A model generated the notes under the pieces. That model did not search any database, was not told where the DNA came from, and saw only the letters and a list, made by a program, of their open reading frames with translations. 64,000 nucleotides of DNA from Oscillospiraceae bacterium (GTDB taxonomy: Bacteria; Bacillota; Clostridia; Oscillospirales; Acutalibacteraceae): contig JAISYX010000053.1 in the NCBI GenBank assembly GCA_031269595.1, forward strand, positions 1 through 64,000, read 5' to 3'. Shown here piece after piece: positions 27,201-35,527 of this stretch. The translations under genes were made by a program, and so were the position numbers. Position 1 is the stretch's first letter. Every line of letters begins with the position of its first letter.

Positions 27201-29487
27201 ACAGCATACCCATTACGCCTGTGCGAATGGCCTTTATTTCATCCTCGCTCAGCTCTTGTATTGGCTCTGCCTCTGCCTCCTTAATTATGGGTGGTGCAGA
27301 GTAGTCCTCCTTAACAGCCTCCTGCCTTGGCCTTGCAGCCGCAGGGGGTGAGAAGTCCGGCAGTCGCACATCCTCCGGTGAGAGAGGCCTCTCGTGCTTA
27401 ATTGCAGGTGTAAATATATCGGCAGGCTCTTCGGGGCTTGGCTCTTCCTCATATTCCTCCTGATATTCCTCTTCAGGCAATTCTATCGGCTGCACAGCCC
27501 TTGCGTTTATGGTAACAGTTCTTCTGGCCTTGGGTAAGGAATCCTTTTTAGCAAGGAGATTTTCAAGCCTTGCGTCAAAGGAATCTACCTCTGTGCTGTT
27601 AAACATAGGCAGAAGCAGTTCACGCAGGGGCAGCAGAACCTCACGCAGAACCTCATTTTGCTCTTCAAAATTATAATGATAAAACAGCACACGCCACGCA
27701 AGCTTGGTTAAAAATAGCTTGTCGCCCAAATGGGAAGAGCGCACTGTGCCCGCAAGCAGCTTTTCGCCGCTGGGCTTGCCTTTAAGCTCCCTTGCGTTTG
27801 CAAGCAGGCTCTCTATTTTCTCCTTATCCATGCCCGGATACAGCTCTTTAATGTCTGAATAATAGTCCTCTACAGGTAAAGAATCCTGATTATAGACCAT
27901 TAGATAGGCCTTTTCTAAAAATAGCATGGCCGCCCCTTGGGCTTCCTCAGGTGTTATTTTTGGCTCTCTAAACTCAGCAGGATACACCACACCCTGACGG
28001 CTGGCCGCGAGGCGCACAGCATCCCAATTGAAGGTTGAGAGCAGGGAAAAGTCTGAAAAATCTATGTTTTTATCGGTAAAATCGGCGTTTTCAATGTCAA
28101 ATTGGGGCGGATATATGAGCTTTTGCAGGTTTATTGCCTTTATAATATGCCCAAAACGCAGACCTTCTACTCTGCTAAAATTGCAGCCTTGAATATCCAG
28201 CGCAGAAAAATCTGCATTTTCTGAGTCGAATTCACGTGGGAATTTAACTCCCTTAATGCTTGCGGCGAACTTAATGTGCTCCCACCTGAGGCCGTGCACA
28301 CGTGTAAAGTCACTCTCGCCTATGTCACGCCCCGCATAATCGGAGTTCTCAACATCAAAATTATAGGGATAAATAAGGCCGAAGAGGCTTTTGGCAAACT
28401 TGATGCTCTCCCATTTTAAAGCAGATAGCAATGAAAAATCACTTTCAGCAATATCTCTTCCGCTAAATTCCGCCTCGCCTATTTCAAAGCCTGCGGGATA
28501 GCGAATAGCCTTAAGCTCCGCCGCTTTTTTGATATGCTCCCATTTAAGAGCCGTAACCATGCTAAAATCCGAACCGTTTATCACACGCCCTGTGAATCGG
28601 GCGGCGTCAATGTCAAAGGTTGGTGGATATTTTATTGCAGTTATGTCGCCTGCGTTTTCAATGTGCCGCCAGCGCAGGGCATAGACAGCCGAAAAATCAC
28701 AGCCTGAGATATTGCGGTTAAAAAACTCGGCATTTTCAACATCAAAGCCCGATGGAAAAACCAAGCCCATAATGTTTGAGGCCTTGCTGATATGCTCCCA
28801 GCGCAAGCCCTCAACCAGGCTAAAATCGCTGTAATCAATGTTTCTGCCTGTAAAATCGGCATTTTCTATATCAAAATCAGCGGGGTATTTTATTCCGTAT
28901 AAATCCTTGTTATCCTTAACCTGCTCCCACCTTAGGTTCTTGTGCGCACTAATATCGCTAAAGGAGATAGACGAGGTAAGCAGGGGCTTTTTGCTGCTCT
29001 TCTTGGTTTTTTTGCTAAGCTCTGCCTTGGCCTTGCGGTGGCTTTCGGCCTTTTCTTTATTGGGCAGACTGACCTTATCGGCAGAGTCAAATATAGTTGA
29101 GAGTGAGGCCATATCCTCATTTAAATTGCCCAGCTTGTTTTTTAGGTCGTCCAGCCTTTTGTGCTTTTCAGAATAAGCTATTACAGGCTTAAAATTCGGC
29201 GGAGTATCCGCCCTTGCAGGGCTTGGAGCCGGTGCCGGAGCCGGCTCTTCCTTTGCCTCCGGAGCTTCCTGCACAGGCGGAGGGGCAGCCTTGCCAAACC
29301 TCTGGGCAGGAGAAGAACTAAAGCCCGAAGCCTTAGGCGGCACATTGCCGCCCTTAGCTTCAGGCATATTTAAAAAGAAAGAACGCCTTGGCCCCGCCGA
29401 TATATTGGGGGATGTAATTCTCGAAGCTTCCTCCGCTTCCAAGGTTTCTTGATTAAGATTTTGAGCATTCTGTTTGAAAAACGCCAT
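24295..29487 (-). CDS. Unrecognised 1730-residue protein with seven 43-residue repeats
   Basis: Not assigned to a known family. No signal peptide or membrane segment is seen, so it is probably cytoplasmic. Residues 1-180 are Pro/Ala/Lys-rich and disordered. Residues about 185-486 hold seven full 43-residue repeats plus part of an eighth (pattern L-R/K-W-E-x-I ... YPxxFDxENADFxGRxI ... SDFS), partly like pentapeptide repeats. An acidic Pro/Glu linker lies near 665-760. Residues about 905-1110 loosely resemble DUF1444/DUF5688 proteins (DWGIDAATVWRAAENN, then RDLIFGMPCREIVYI). The last 600 residues are helical and unplaced. It lies 40 bp downstream of a PP2C gene and 26 bp before a deacetylase. 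A scaffold role is speculation. Confidence 0.75.
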   Translation of the reverse strand: MAFFKQNAQNLNQETLEAEEASRITSPNISAGPRRSFFLNMPEAKGGNVPPKASGFSSSPAQRFGKAAPPPVQEAPEAKEEPAPAPAPSPARADTPPNFKPVIAYSEKHKRLDDLKNKLGNLNEDMASLSTIFDSADKVSLPNKEKAESHRKAKAELSKKTKKSSKKPLLTSSISFSDISAHKNLRWEQVKDNKDLYGIKYPADFDIENADFTGRNIDYSDFSLVEGLRWEHISKASNIMGLVFPSGFDVENAEFFNRNISGCDFSAVYALRWRHIENAGDITAIKYPPTFDIDAARFTGRVINGSDFSMVTALKWEHIKKAAELKAIRYPAGFEIGEAEFSGRDIAESDFSLLSALKWESIKFAKSLFGLIYPYNFDVENSDYAGRDIGESDFTRVHGLRWEHIKFAASIKGVKFPREFDSENADFSALDIQGCNFSRVEGLRFGHIIKAINLQKLIYPPQFDIENADFTDKNIDFSDFSLLSTFNWDAVRLAASRQGVVYPAEFREPKITPEEAQGAAMLFLEKAYLMVYNQDSLPVEDYYSDIKELYPGMDKEKIESLLANARELKGKPSGEKLLAGTVRSSHLGDKLFLTKLAWRVLFYHYNFEEQNEVLREVLLPLRELLLPMFNSTEVDSFDARLENLLAKKDSLPKARRTVTINARAVQPIELPEEEYQEEYEEEPSPEEPADIFTPAIKHERPLSPEDVRLPDFSPPAAARPRQEAVKEDYSAPPIIKEAEAEPIQELSEDEIKAIRTGVMGMLLYIKRNVSDEALSFAELSSTFLQLYPEATIKDASAMAQFSSSVLGGADSDMKSKLFAFAVKAETAVKRKLLNFAYEQCQYRLSTLEDEESFKEFLLTLCDTIFGDLSEYEYTEFLRSKEILKKVDPNQKISYRIVPFENKLGRVNVYANENYPFYKTLERVGFSHFTFQALSGSLYIELSDNRFYEDTAHLVTREVEPNLLEFLVIDSQLGFLYVEQRTLSDWGIDAATVWRAAENNMADIKYKVKYVFASVDTTPYRFIQHDLADYVVFRKDLLARLSGGRDLIFGMPCREIVYIDKYSFEGVKAMLDLIRDYNCTVYVEDEPYEHPVSSDVFIYRAEDGSLERVNDNDYIMLGDTETRRQILRSAAPQEDFTDFTRLLTPYNTDEVYCLTEDEYVVQEAVYTALKLYAYHNGLYDYTIAENALMAVLDDVYISFDAQYPAPSGRYHPDPMDHLTECAAVIAKAGKKVHWLLIQAFEKICRVSQYETPTATEIRRTVMNRIYGESANILWLSCGAAEDFENRFAASSPLHEQLVENVHLYFLDTEVEMVMHLLTLLFHQHGKRYALGQVRRHILRILPNIRFTYEQSQSAWLPEQGANLDVEIQSLGMILRGFDAKTRERVLQGAADAIGDGDLANCGWPLLVFTKLVKSAYLGPEEVIHRCFASRSRMIPNGNALKALNYKDINAEFVKHSRISLAEGVNKRSMNAAAAPNGEPELDDIADPLVDFDYEQNNKKPPLKPELCFAPVTADYLRDELNFVLESAKNQASQFLHEAAEYYSSIYHVAEMQFVANNDVEAELFNGVLRRYEQLTTLRSMAWTCGDIVRQKGKDLTNITEDELLMAADYVHSQNRLSYRSDNMFPALCGTPVNQGLFIPVEQEYLFFAQTQVPNMPLASLLSLQQELIALVPVINLIYEILRRERRNYGIPPEDLLSDTLCAWCAMALSCEQAFSIAEGPAFYNFPHIKRV

Positions 29488-29527
29488 AAAATCTAACAGC
29501 TCCGAACTATATATTCATATTAACTAG

Positions 29528-30979
29528 CTAATTCTGCTCCTCGGGCTTTTCTGTAACAACAGGCACAACAGTGGTGGTTGCAGCTTGCTTTGTTGTGATT
29601 TTTGCCTCTGCTGTTGTGGTGGTTTTAGTGGTTGTCTTCTTTGTTGTGGTAACAGCAGGTGCAACCACACGGCATTCAACCTCGCACCAGCCGCCATCGC
29701 CGTATTCGGGAGTTACCGTAATTCTTGCAGAGCCGGCCTTGCTGCCCATTTTTACTATACCGTTTTCGTCCACTGTAGCAACGGCTGTGTTGCTGGACTT
29801 CCACTTAAGCTTGCCTGTATCTGCGCCCTCAGGCTTAACCGTAAACTTTGTTTTAAGGTTGAGAGTTTCGCCCGGGTCAAGGGTGAATTTATCTTTACCG
29901 GCTGGGAAGCCCACCTTAGTGGCCTTAACTTCTGATGAGGAGGAAACCTCCTCGCTGCTAACATCTTCCTCACTGGAGACCTCGTCAGATTCAAGCTCTT
30001 CACTGGAGACAGGCTCTGAGCTTATGGTAGTTTGGCTGCCCTTGCCCTCTACGCCGTATACGGCAGAGCCATAAATATAGCCCACCAAATAGCCCAGCGC
30101 AAAGCCTACTATAAGAATAATCAGGCCTATTATGCCCATTATCATGCTGCTTGTAATTTGAACCTTTTGCTTAGAGACATGCACCACAACAACAGACATA
30201 GAATCCCTGCTGCTGTTCATCTCCGCCGCCTTGACAATCTCTGAGCACTGCACAAAGGGGTCTTTGTTTGCGGCCAGCTTATCGTCTAAAGCACTGTCCT
30301 CAACATAATCAGAGACACCGTCGCTTACAATAAGGAATCTGTCCCCTGCCTGAATGGGAATAGGCTTTGCCCTAAAGGGCACAAGCTCCCTCTCATTATC
30401 ATAAATGCCAAGGAACTGCGAAACCTTGTTATCAAATGAGGAATCCGTCTGCTCGCCCCTTCTGGGGAGATGGTCACGGGTTACCTGAATAAACTCGTCC
30501 TCACGCTGGAGGTAGATTCTTGTATCGCCTAAATTATAAATATGTGCTGTTTCGTTTTCAATAACAAGCAGAGCCAGAGTGGTTGCACTGCGCACACCAA
30601 GCTTTTGTGAGCGCATACCTATGGCCTCGTTGACGTCATTGATATATTCCAGCACTATTTCGTCTGCGTCAACTCCGCCCTCGCCGTTTAAGTCCTCAAA
30701 CAGACTGCTTAGCTCAACAACAGCAAGCGAGGAGGCCTCGCTACCAGAATTGCTCTTGCCCATGCCGTCACAAACAGCAAAAACATTGGCTGTTAGAGGC
30801 TTGCCGGATTTAATCTCGTAAACCTCGTCTAGGTGCGCCTCCTGAATATAATCTCCGTTAAAAAAGATATTATCCTCGTTAGCACGGACATCGCTGCCCT
30901 TGCACTTGGCTGCTGCACGGATTATCAATGGCTTTTCGCTCTTAGTATTTTCGCCCTTATTCTTTTTCAAAGATTTCAC
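29528..30979 (-). CDS. Membrane PP2C-type Ser/Thr phosphatase with extracellular Big_2 domain
   Basis: The 483-residue protein has an N-terminal PP2C catalytic domain (1 to about 265). Metal-binding motifs are RANEDNIF, FAVCDGMGKSNSG, NLGDTRIYL and FLIVSDGVSDYV. One membrane segment follows (about 275-297), then a Ser/Glu-rich spacer, a Big_2-type immunoglobulin-like domain (KLKWKSSNTAVATVDENG, then GSARITVTPEY) and a Thr-rich tail. Phosphatase inside and adhesive or sensor domain outside suggests envelope-responsive dephosphorylation. No Ser/Thr kinase is in the window. The start is GTG at 30979; TTG at 30970 has the better spacing to GAGGTG. Confidence 0.88.
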   Translation of the reverse strand: MKSLKKNKGENTKSEKPLIIRAAAKCKGSDVRANEDNIFFNGDYIQEAHLDEVYEIKSGKPLTANVFAVCDGMGKSNSGSEASSLAVVELSSLFEDLNGEGGVDADEIVLEYINDVNEAIGMRSQKLGVRSATTLALLVIENETAHIYNLGDTRIYLQREDEFIQVTRDHLPRRGEQTDSSFDNKVSQFLGIYDNERELVPFRAKPIPIQAGDRFLIVSDGVSDYVEDSALDDKLAANKDPFVQCSEIVKAAEMNSSRDSMSVVVVHVSKQKVQITSSMIMGIIGLIILIVGFALGYLVGYIYGSAVYGVEGKGSQTTISSEPVSSEELESDEVSSEEDVSSEEVSSSSEVKATKVGFPAGKDKFTLDPGETLNLKTKFTVKPEGADTGKLKWKSSNTAVATVDENGIVKMGSKAGSARITVTPEYGDGGWCEVECRVVAPAVTTTKKTTTKTTTTAEAKITTKQAATTTVVPVVTEKPEEQN

Positions 30980-31127
30980 CTCAAAATATTTCTTTTGAAT
31001 TCAGAGCGCATAACGCCCTTTTCTTGGTGCATTTGCACCCTAACACGTATTAAGTATAGCATGGATTTTGTTTTAAAAAAACACCTTAAGCTATAAGTTT
31101 CTACATTATTAACAGTCTATTCTAAAA

Positions 31128-32198
31128 TTAGTACTTTTTAGGGAGCATAAGGTGTATACGCATACCCTTACTTGGCTTAGATTCTGCCATAATGCGCCCG
31201 CCTATTCTGTCTATTGCATTTTTTGCAAGAAATAGGCACATGCCCGCTGAATAATCAGGATATGACCTGTACTCCTCAGGGATATAGCCCGCCTCAAACA
31301 GATAGGGCAGCTCCTCTGGGAGACAGCCAGGGCTGCTGTCCTCAATGAGTATGTAAATGCCGTCCTCTGCGTCTCTGCCGGAGATTGCTATTTTTCCGTA
31401 TTCATCTGTATATGCTATTGCGTTAAGCAGTATTTGAGAAATTGCAAAGGAGAGCCAGATACTGTCGGTTAATGCGATTAGCTCAAGCCCCTTGCGCAGA
31501 GTGCCTATCTTCTTTTCGTTGAGCAAAACCGTGTGCTTTTTAAGGCATTCCTTGATAAGTGCACCAAGATGGCATTCTGTAAGCTGTAGGGATACCTCTA
31601 TCTGGTCTAAATTGCTAAGACAAATAATGTTATCTATAGAAGAGCTTATCATATCCAAATTGCGCACAAAGGGCTTGTCCTCGGCAGAGTCTACAGCTTG
31701 CTGCAGCTCCATAATGGAAGCACCCGCATCATAAACCCATTTTGCAATGGCTGCACGGTAATTCTCATAGGATATGCCACAAAATTCAACGCTTGCGGCC
31801 TGCTCCTCAACATAGGGCACAGGCTGGGGTATGCCTTGAGAGGGCTGATTGGTGTGAGTTGCCTCGTATAGATTGCGCTCTAAATTTGAGCTTATCTCCT
31901 TTGCTGTGTCAAGCTCCTTTTGAGCCTGCTCCAGCTCAGCCTTTGCATTAAAGAACTTGCTGCGCACAGTAATTGCACTGCGAAGCTTTTCTTTAACCGC
32001 AGCGTCGGCCTTAAGCCACAGCCTAAAATCGGCATTGATAAACAGCAGTGAGCAAAACAGAGCAAGCAGGGCAAACACCCATAAAAGAGCACCTTTAAAC
32101 CCAAATGCAGCATCAACAATGTATCCGCAGCACAAAATTACAATAGGGCAAACACACGCAGCCAGAAGAAGCATACGCTTGAGGGCATATTTTTTCAA
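31128..32198 (-). CDS. Degenerate sensor histidine kinase-like membrane protein
   Basis: About 356 residues from the TTG at 32198 (GTGAGG about 9 nt upstream); a reading frame reaching 32249 lacks a site. Two membrane segments (about 8-26, 34-53) are followed by a coiled coil and a dimerisation-like helix (ENYRAAIAKWVYDAGASI) with no phosphoacceptor His where one is expected. The HATPase-like domain has an N-box (ILLNAIAYT), but its G1 reads DSSPGCL and its G2 reads SAGMCLFLAK, so key glycines are changed. No response regulator is adjacent. It may be a pseudokinase or sensor scaffold. It precedes the PP2C gene by 148 bp on the same strand. Confidence 0.65.
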   Translation of the reverse strand: MKKYALKRMLLLAACVCPIVILCCGYIVDAAFGFKGALLWVFALLALFCSLLFINADFRLWLKADAAVKEKLRSAITVRSKFFNAKAELEQAQKELDTAKEISSNLERNLYEATHTNQPSQGIPQPVPYVEEQAASVEFCGISYENYRAAIAKWVYDAGASIMELQQAVDSAEDKPFVRNLDMISSSIDNIICLSNLDQIEVSLQLTECHLGALIKECLKKHTVLLNEKKIGTLRKGLELIALTDSIWLSFAISQILLNAIAYTDEYGKIAISGRDAEDGIYILIEDSSPGCLPEELPYLFEAGYIPEEYRSYPDYSAGMCLFLAKNAIDRIGGRIMAESKPSKGMRIHLMLPKKY

Positions 32199-32278
32199 GC
32201 AAAAAACCTCACTTTCAATTCTATAAGTATACCAAGAAATTGCTGTCAAATCAAATAACTTTTTGTAAATAAACGCCT

Positions 32279-32953
32279 TTATGCGCCGTAGGTTTTTAGA
32301 TAGGTCTCTATCCTCTCACGGATATTGTCGTCTAGGATTATCTGGCCGTCAATGGGTACATTGTAAATTTCGTCTATAATATCCCTTGCGGTAATAAGGG
32401 GATATGCCTTTATGCCAAATTCGGCATAAACCTCTTGAATGGCGGTTTTATCTGATTTACCCCGCTCCATTCTATCCACTGAAATAACAAGCCCCGCAAT
32501 TTCTACCTCTGCGGCCGCTTTTAGCTTTGGCAGCACTTCTCTTATGGCTGTGCCCGCTGTTATAACGTCCTCTATTATAACTATTCTGTCCCCATCCTTA
32601 ATAGGATACCCAACCAGACTTCCGCCCTCGCCGTGGTCCTTGCTCTCTTTGCGGTCAAAGCAGTAGTTCACGCTGCGGCCATGCTTGTTATAAAGGGCTA
32701 TAGCCGCCGCCACAGAGAGGGGAATTCCCTTGTATGCAGGACCAAACAGGGCATCTATTGGCCCTGTGATGCTATCGTTAATGCAATCGGCGTAAAATTC
32801 GCCTAGCTTGGCTATCTGTTCGCCTGTTTTATAGTTGCCTGTGTTGATAAAATAGGGCGCAATTCTGCCGCTTTTAAGGGTGAATTCCCCAAAGCGCAAA
32901 ACCCCTGAGCGCACCATAAATTCAATAAAAGCCTTCTTGTTCATAAACACCAT
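32279..32953 (-). CDS. pyrE: Orotate phosphoribosyltransferase
   Basis: PyrE converts orotate plus PRPP to OMP in pyrimidine synthesis. The 224-residue protein has the PRPP-binding motif IVIIEDVITAGTAIRE, the substrate segment GRIAPYFINTGNYKTGEQ and YGIKAYPLITARDI near the end. Starts at 32953 (inside the leader element) and 32944 are in frame; the second gives MNKKAFIEFMV, the likelier native start. No good ribosome binding site precedes either. It stands alone here, apart from other pyrimidine genes except pyrH at 55430. Confidence 0.95.
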   Translation of the reverse strand: MVFMNKKAFIEFMVRSGVLRFGEFTLKSGRIAPYFINTGNYKTGEQIAKLGEFYADCINDSITGPIDALFGPAYKGIPLSVAAAIALYNKHGRSVNYCFDRKESKDHGEGGSLVGYPIKDGDRIVIIEDVITAGTAIREVLPKLKAAAEVEIAGLVISVDRMERGKSDKTAIQEVYAEFGIKAYPLITARDIIDEIYNVPIDGQIILDDNIRERIETYLKTYGA

Positions 32954-33022
32954 GTGTTAGAGTGTCCGCACACACAACAACTGTGCGGCCTCCTGTGTCC
33001 TTTCCTGTTTTTGGTTTTAACC
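32946..33022 (-). repeat. Start-codon-abutting leader element, copy Y
   Basis: On the minus strand: GGTTAAAACC, then CAGGAAAGGACACAGGAGGCC, then GTGTGCGGACACTCT, then AACACATGGTGTTT, directly followed by ATG of pyrE. It occupies most of the gap after the lysozyme gene and its hairpin. Confidence 0.7.
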
Positions 33023-33035
33023 TTATCCCTAAAAC

Positions 33036-33057
33036 TAAGGGTGCCTAAGCACCCTTA
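33036..33057 (-). terminator. Hairpin after the lysozyme gene
   Basis: TAAGGGTGC and its complement with a 4-nt loop, 3 bp after the lysozyme stop, followed on the minus strand by GTTTTAGG. The stem is good and the T-run short, so termination may be partial, with read-through to pyrE. Confidence 0.55.
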
Positions 33058-33060
33058 TAT

Positions 33061-35271
33061 TTATTTCCAAGTATATCCGCTGGGCAAGGTGTATTTGTTA
33101 GAGCCATCCTTTTTATAATCACCCTTGGTAAACATCTCCGCCTCGTCCATTCTGCGGTAGTACAAGCCCGACCAACGTTGATTGCCTGCCAGAGTATAGC
33201 GGCTCAAGCCCTCTTGAATATACGCCGCAGGCACGTTAGAGCCAATTCTAAAGGCCGTCAGCGAGCCTTTAATGTAGGTCATATTATTCCATATGCTTGT
33301 GCCCTGATTAAAGGTAAAGCTCACAAGGGCGTCAAACTGCTGCTGGTTGAGAGTGAGCCTTTCAGTAATTGCAAATTTTCTTACAGCCGGAGCATAAACC
33401 TCGTTTAAATCCTTGTTAAGCAAAGCCTCGGCTTCGGCCTGAGTAAGCCCCGCCGCTGGGAATTTATCATCACTCGTTACAAGATGTCCATAGCCTATTG
33501 TAACAAAGCCTGCGTCATCCTTATATGGGGTGAAGGTGCCGCTTGAATTTGCACCGCCCTCATAGGCCTTAAGAAAGCTAATAAGATTAGCCGAGGGTGC
33601 AAGAGCGTTGATTGCAGCTGTGTTATCCCCTGACTTTTCAAGATAAACCACCAGTGTATAGGAGGCTGTTCTGCCACCTGAGGTTTTTGCTGTGATAGTT
33701 ACCAAGCCTGCGCCCACGCCTGTGACCTTGCCGCTGTTATCAACTGTGGCAATAGAGGTGTTGGCACTGGTGTAGCTTAGACCTGCAACGCCGCTTTCGG
33801 CAATAGCAACTGTTGCGCTGCTGCCCTTTTGCACCTGCCCATATTCGGAGCTAAAGGAGATTGCAGGACCTTGGGAATCCACACGCACATTGGTTATATA
33901 CTGCGAGCTGGCATAGCCCTTAACCTTTCCTGCTGTTACCTGATACCAGCCTGAGGTCTCGCCTGTAATGCCTAAGGTTGCGCCGTTTGCAGCCGAAGAG
34001 AGCACACTGGCTGTTGCATTTGCACTCGACCTTATATTCAGCACACCTGAGCTGAGCTTAACTGTGCCTATATACGATTTAGAGGTGTCGCTAAAATCTA
34101 TGTTATTTACTGTCTGACTTTGAGCGGTAGTTGTTGGGGGAGCGGTGGTTTTAACTGTTGTTGTGACAGTTGTGGTTGCAGGAGGCGGCGAAACCTGAAT
34201 ATACTGTGCGTTGACATAGCCTGTAACCGTTGAATATTTAATTTTGTACCAATCACCGCTGGTTTCTAAAATGGTGACAGTATCGTTCTTATGAAGAACA
34301 TCTACCACTGTACCCTTAGTGTTGGCACTTGAGCGCACATTGAGCGAGGCTGTAGTCACCTTGCCTATGCTGCCGGACTGAACCGCAGGCTTAGTTGTGG
34401 TAGTTACAGGAACAGTGGTTACAGTCGGGGTGTTGACAACAACAATATATTGACTGCTTACATATCCATAGTCATAGCCTACACCGCTAAGCTTGATTTT
34501 ATGCCATCCGTTTGAGGTGCTGGCTATAGTTACCAGAGTATCCTTTTTAAGGGTAGTTATAACCTTTGCGCTTGTTGATCCTGAAACACGCACGTTAAGC
34601 AGGGCAGTGTTAACCTTGCCTGTTTTTGAGCCGGCCGCCACTGTGGTGGTTTTGGTTGTAGTTGCCCCTGCCTTGGTTGTAGTGGCTGTGGTTGAAGAGA
34701 GCTTTATGTAATCCTTTGAGCCGTAGCCCTCCTTGCCGTTTGCAAGCTTTATTTTATACCAGCCGTTAGAGGTCTTTGCGGTTAAATTAAGGCTATTCCC
34801 CTTAACCGCCGTGGTGAGCTTGGCATAGCTTGTCCCCGGGCCGGAGCGTATGTTAAGCACAGCAGTTGTAACCGTGCCTGTAGTTCCTGCTGTCAGGGCG
34901 GTTTCACTGGGCTTGTCTTTATCTGTTGTGCCTGTGGTTGAATCTGCCTTAGGGGCGGACTTGTCCATTAGCTTTTTATATGTTGCGTCGCCCACTATAC
35001 CGTCTTGAGTAAGCTTAGCCTTCTTTTGAAAGGCCTTAACGGCTGCACTTGTCTTAGGGCCAAAAACGCCGTCTGCCTTGCCTGTGAGATAGCCCAGCTC
35101 AATTAATCTTTTTTGAACCTTTGTAACTGTATCCCCTTTTGAGCCCTCCTTGACTGAGACAGCCAGAGTGCGTATACCCACATTTACGGCGGGTTCTGCA
35201 GCTTGCAGGCTTAATCCGGCTATGAATAACAAGCATATGATAATACTCAATGCTATCTTTTTAGTGTGCAT
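33061..35271 (-). CDS. Secreted GH24 lysozyme with peptidoglycan-binding, SH3 and Big_2 domains
   Basis: The 736-residue protein has a signal peptide (1 to about 25), a peptidoglycan-binding domain (about 38-108; VQKRLIELGYLTGKADGVFGPKT) and four to five SH3b repeats (LNIRSGPGTSYAKLT, LNVRVSGSTSAK, LNVRSSANTKG, LNIRSSANATAS) joined by Thr-rich linkers. A Big_2-like domain (about 475-550) precedes a GH24 muramidase (about 560-736) with the catalytic Glu in FLKAYEGG and the conserved TIGYGH and QQQFDALVSFTFN. It likely cleaves the cell's own peptidoglycan. ATG with AAAGGAG. The domain set is that of host autolysins, not phage endolysins alone. Confidence 0.9.
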   Translation of the reverse strand: MHTKKIALSIIICLLFIAGLSLQAAEPAVNVGIRTLAVSVKEGSKGDTVTKVQKRLIELGYLTGKADGVFGPKTSAAVKAFQKKAKLTQDGIVGDATYKKLMDKSAPKADSTTGTTDKDKPSETALTAGTTGTVTTAVLNIRSGPGTSYAKLTTAVKGNSLNLTAKTSNGWYKIKLANGKEGYGSKDYIKLSSTTATTTKAGATTTKTTTVAAGSKTGKVNTALLNVRVSGSTSAKVITTLKKDTLVTIASTSNGWHKIKLSGVGYDYGYVSSQYIVVVNTPTVTTVPVTTTTKPAVQSGSIGKVTTASLNVRSSANTKGTVVDVLHKNDTVTILETSGDWYKIKYSTVTGYVNAQYIQVSPPPATTTVTTTVKTTAPPTTTAQSQTVNNIDFSDTSKSYIGTVKLSSGVLNIRSSANATASVLSSAANGATLGITGETSGWYQVTAGKVKGYASSQYITNVRVDSQGPAISFSSEYGQVQKGSSATVAIAESGVAGLSYTSANTSIATVDNSGKVTGVGAGLVTITAKTSGGRTASYTLVVYLEKSGDNTAAINALAPSANLISFLKAYEGGANSSGTFTPYKDDAGFVTIGYGHLVTSDDKFPAAGLTQAEAEALLNKDLNEVYAPAVRKFAITERLTLNQQQFDALVSFTFNQGTSIWNNMTYIKGSLTAFRIGSNVPAAYIQEGLSRYTLAGNQRWSGLYYRRMDEAEMFTKGDYKKDGSNKYTLPSGYTWK

Positions 35272-35473
35272 GGTCAGACTCCTTTTTATTCCAAATTAGG
35301 GATTTTAGCTCTGTGAGCCCCGCAAATTAGACAAAAAACAAAGCAAAAAACTGTGTATTTGCACAAATAAGCGGAAAATCTACAACATAATTATACCATA
35401 AAAACGGCTTTAGGTCAACCTTTTCGCCAATTCTTTTACTATATGCACAAAAATTTACAAATTCATAAAACAA

Positions 35474-35502
35474 TTGAAAATCCTTCCAAGCTGTGGTACA
35501 AT
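35474..35502 (+). promoter_or_regulatory. Promoter of the DUF1836 gene
   Basis: TTGAAA at 35474-35479, 17 bp spacer and TACAAT at 35497-35502 with an upstream TGG (extended -10). It lies about 25 bp before the gene and is divergent from the lysozyme gene. Confidence 0.65.
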
Positions 35503-35527
35503 GTAAATATAGTAAAAAGATGAGGAT

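Noticed and set aside
33061-35271. Prophage endolysin, with the Gp49-type HigB as further phage evidence
   Set aside because: The signal peptide, SH3 and Big_2 domains fit a host autolysin. No capsid, tail, integrase or holin genes are present.
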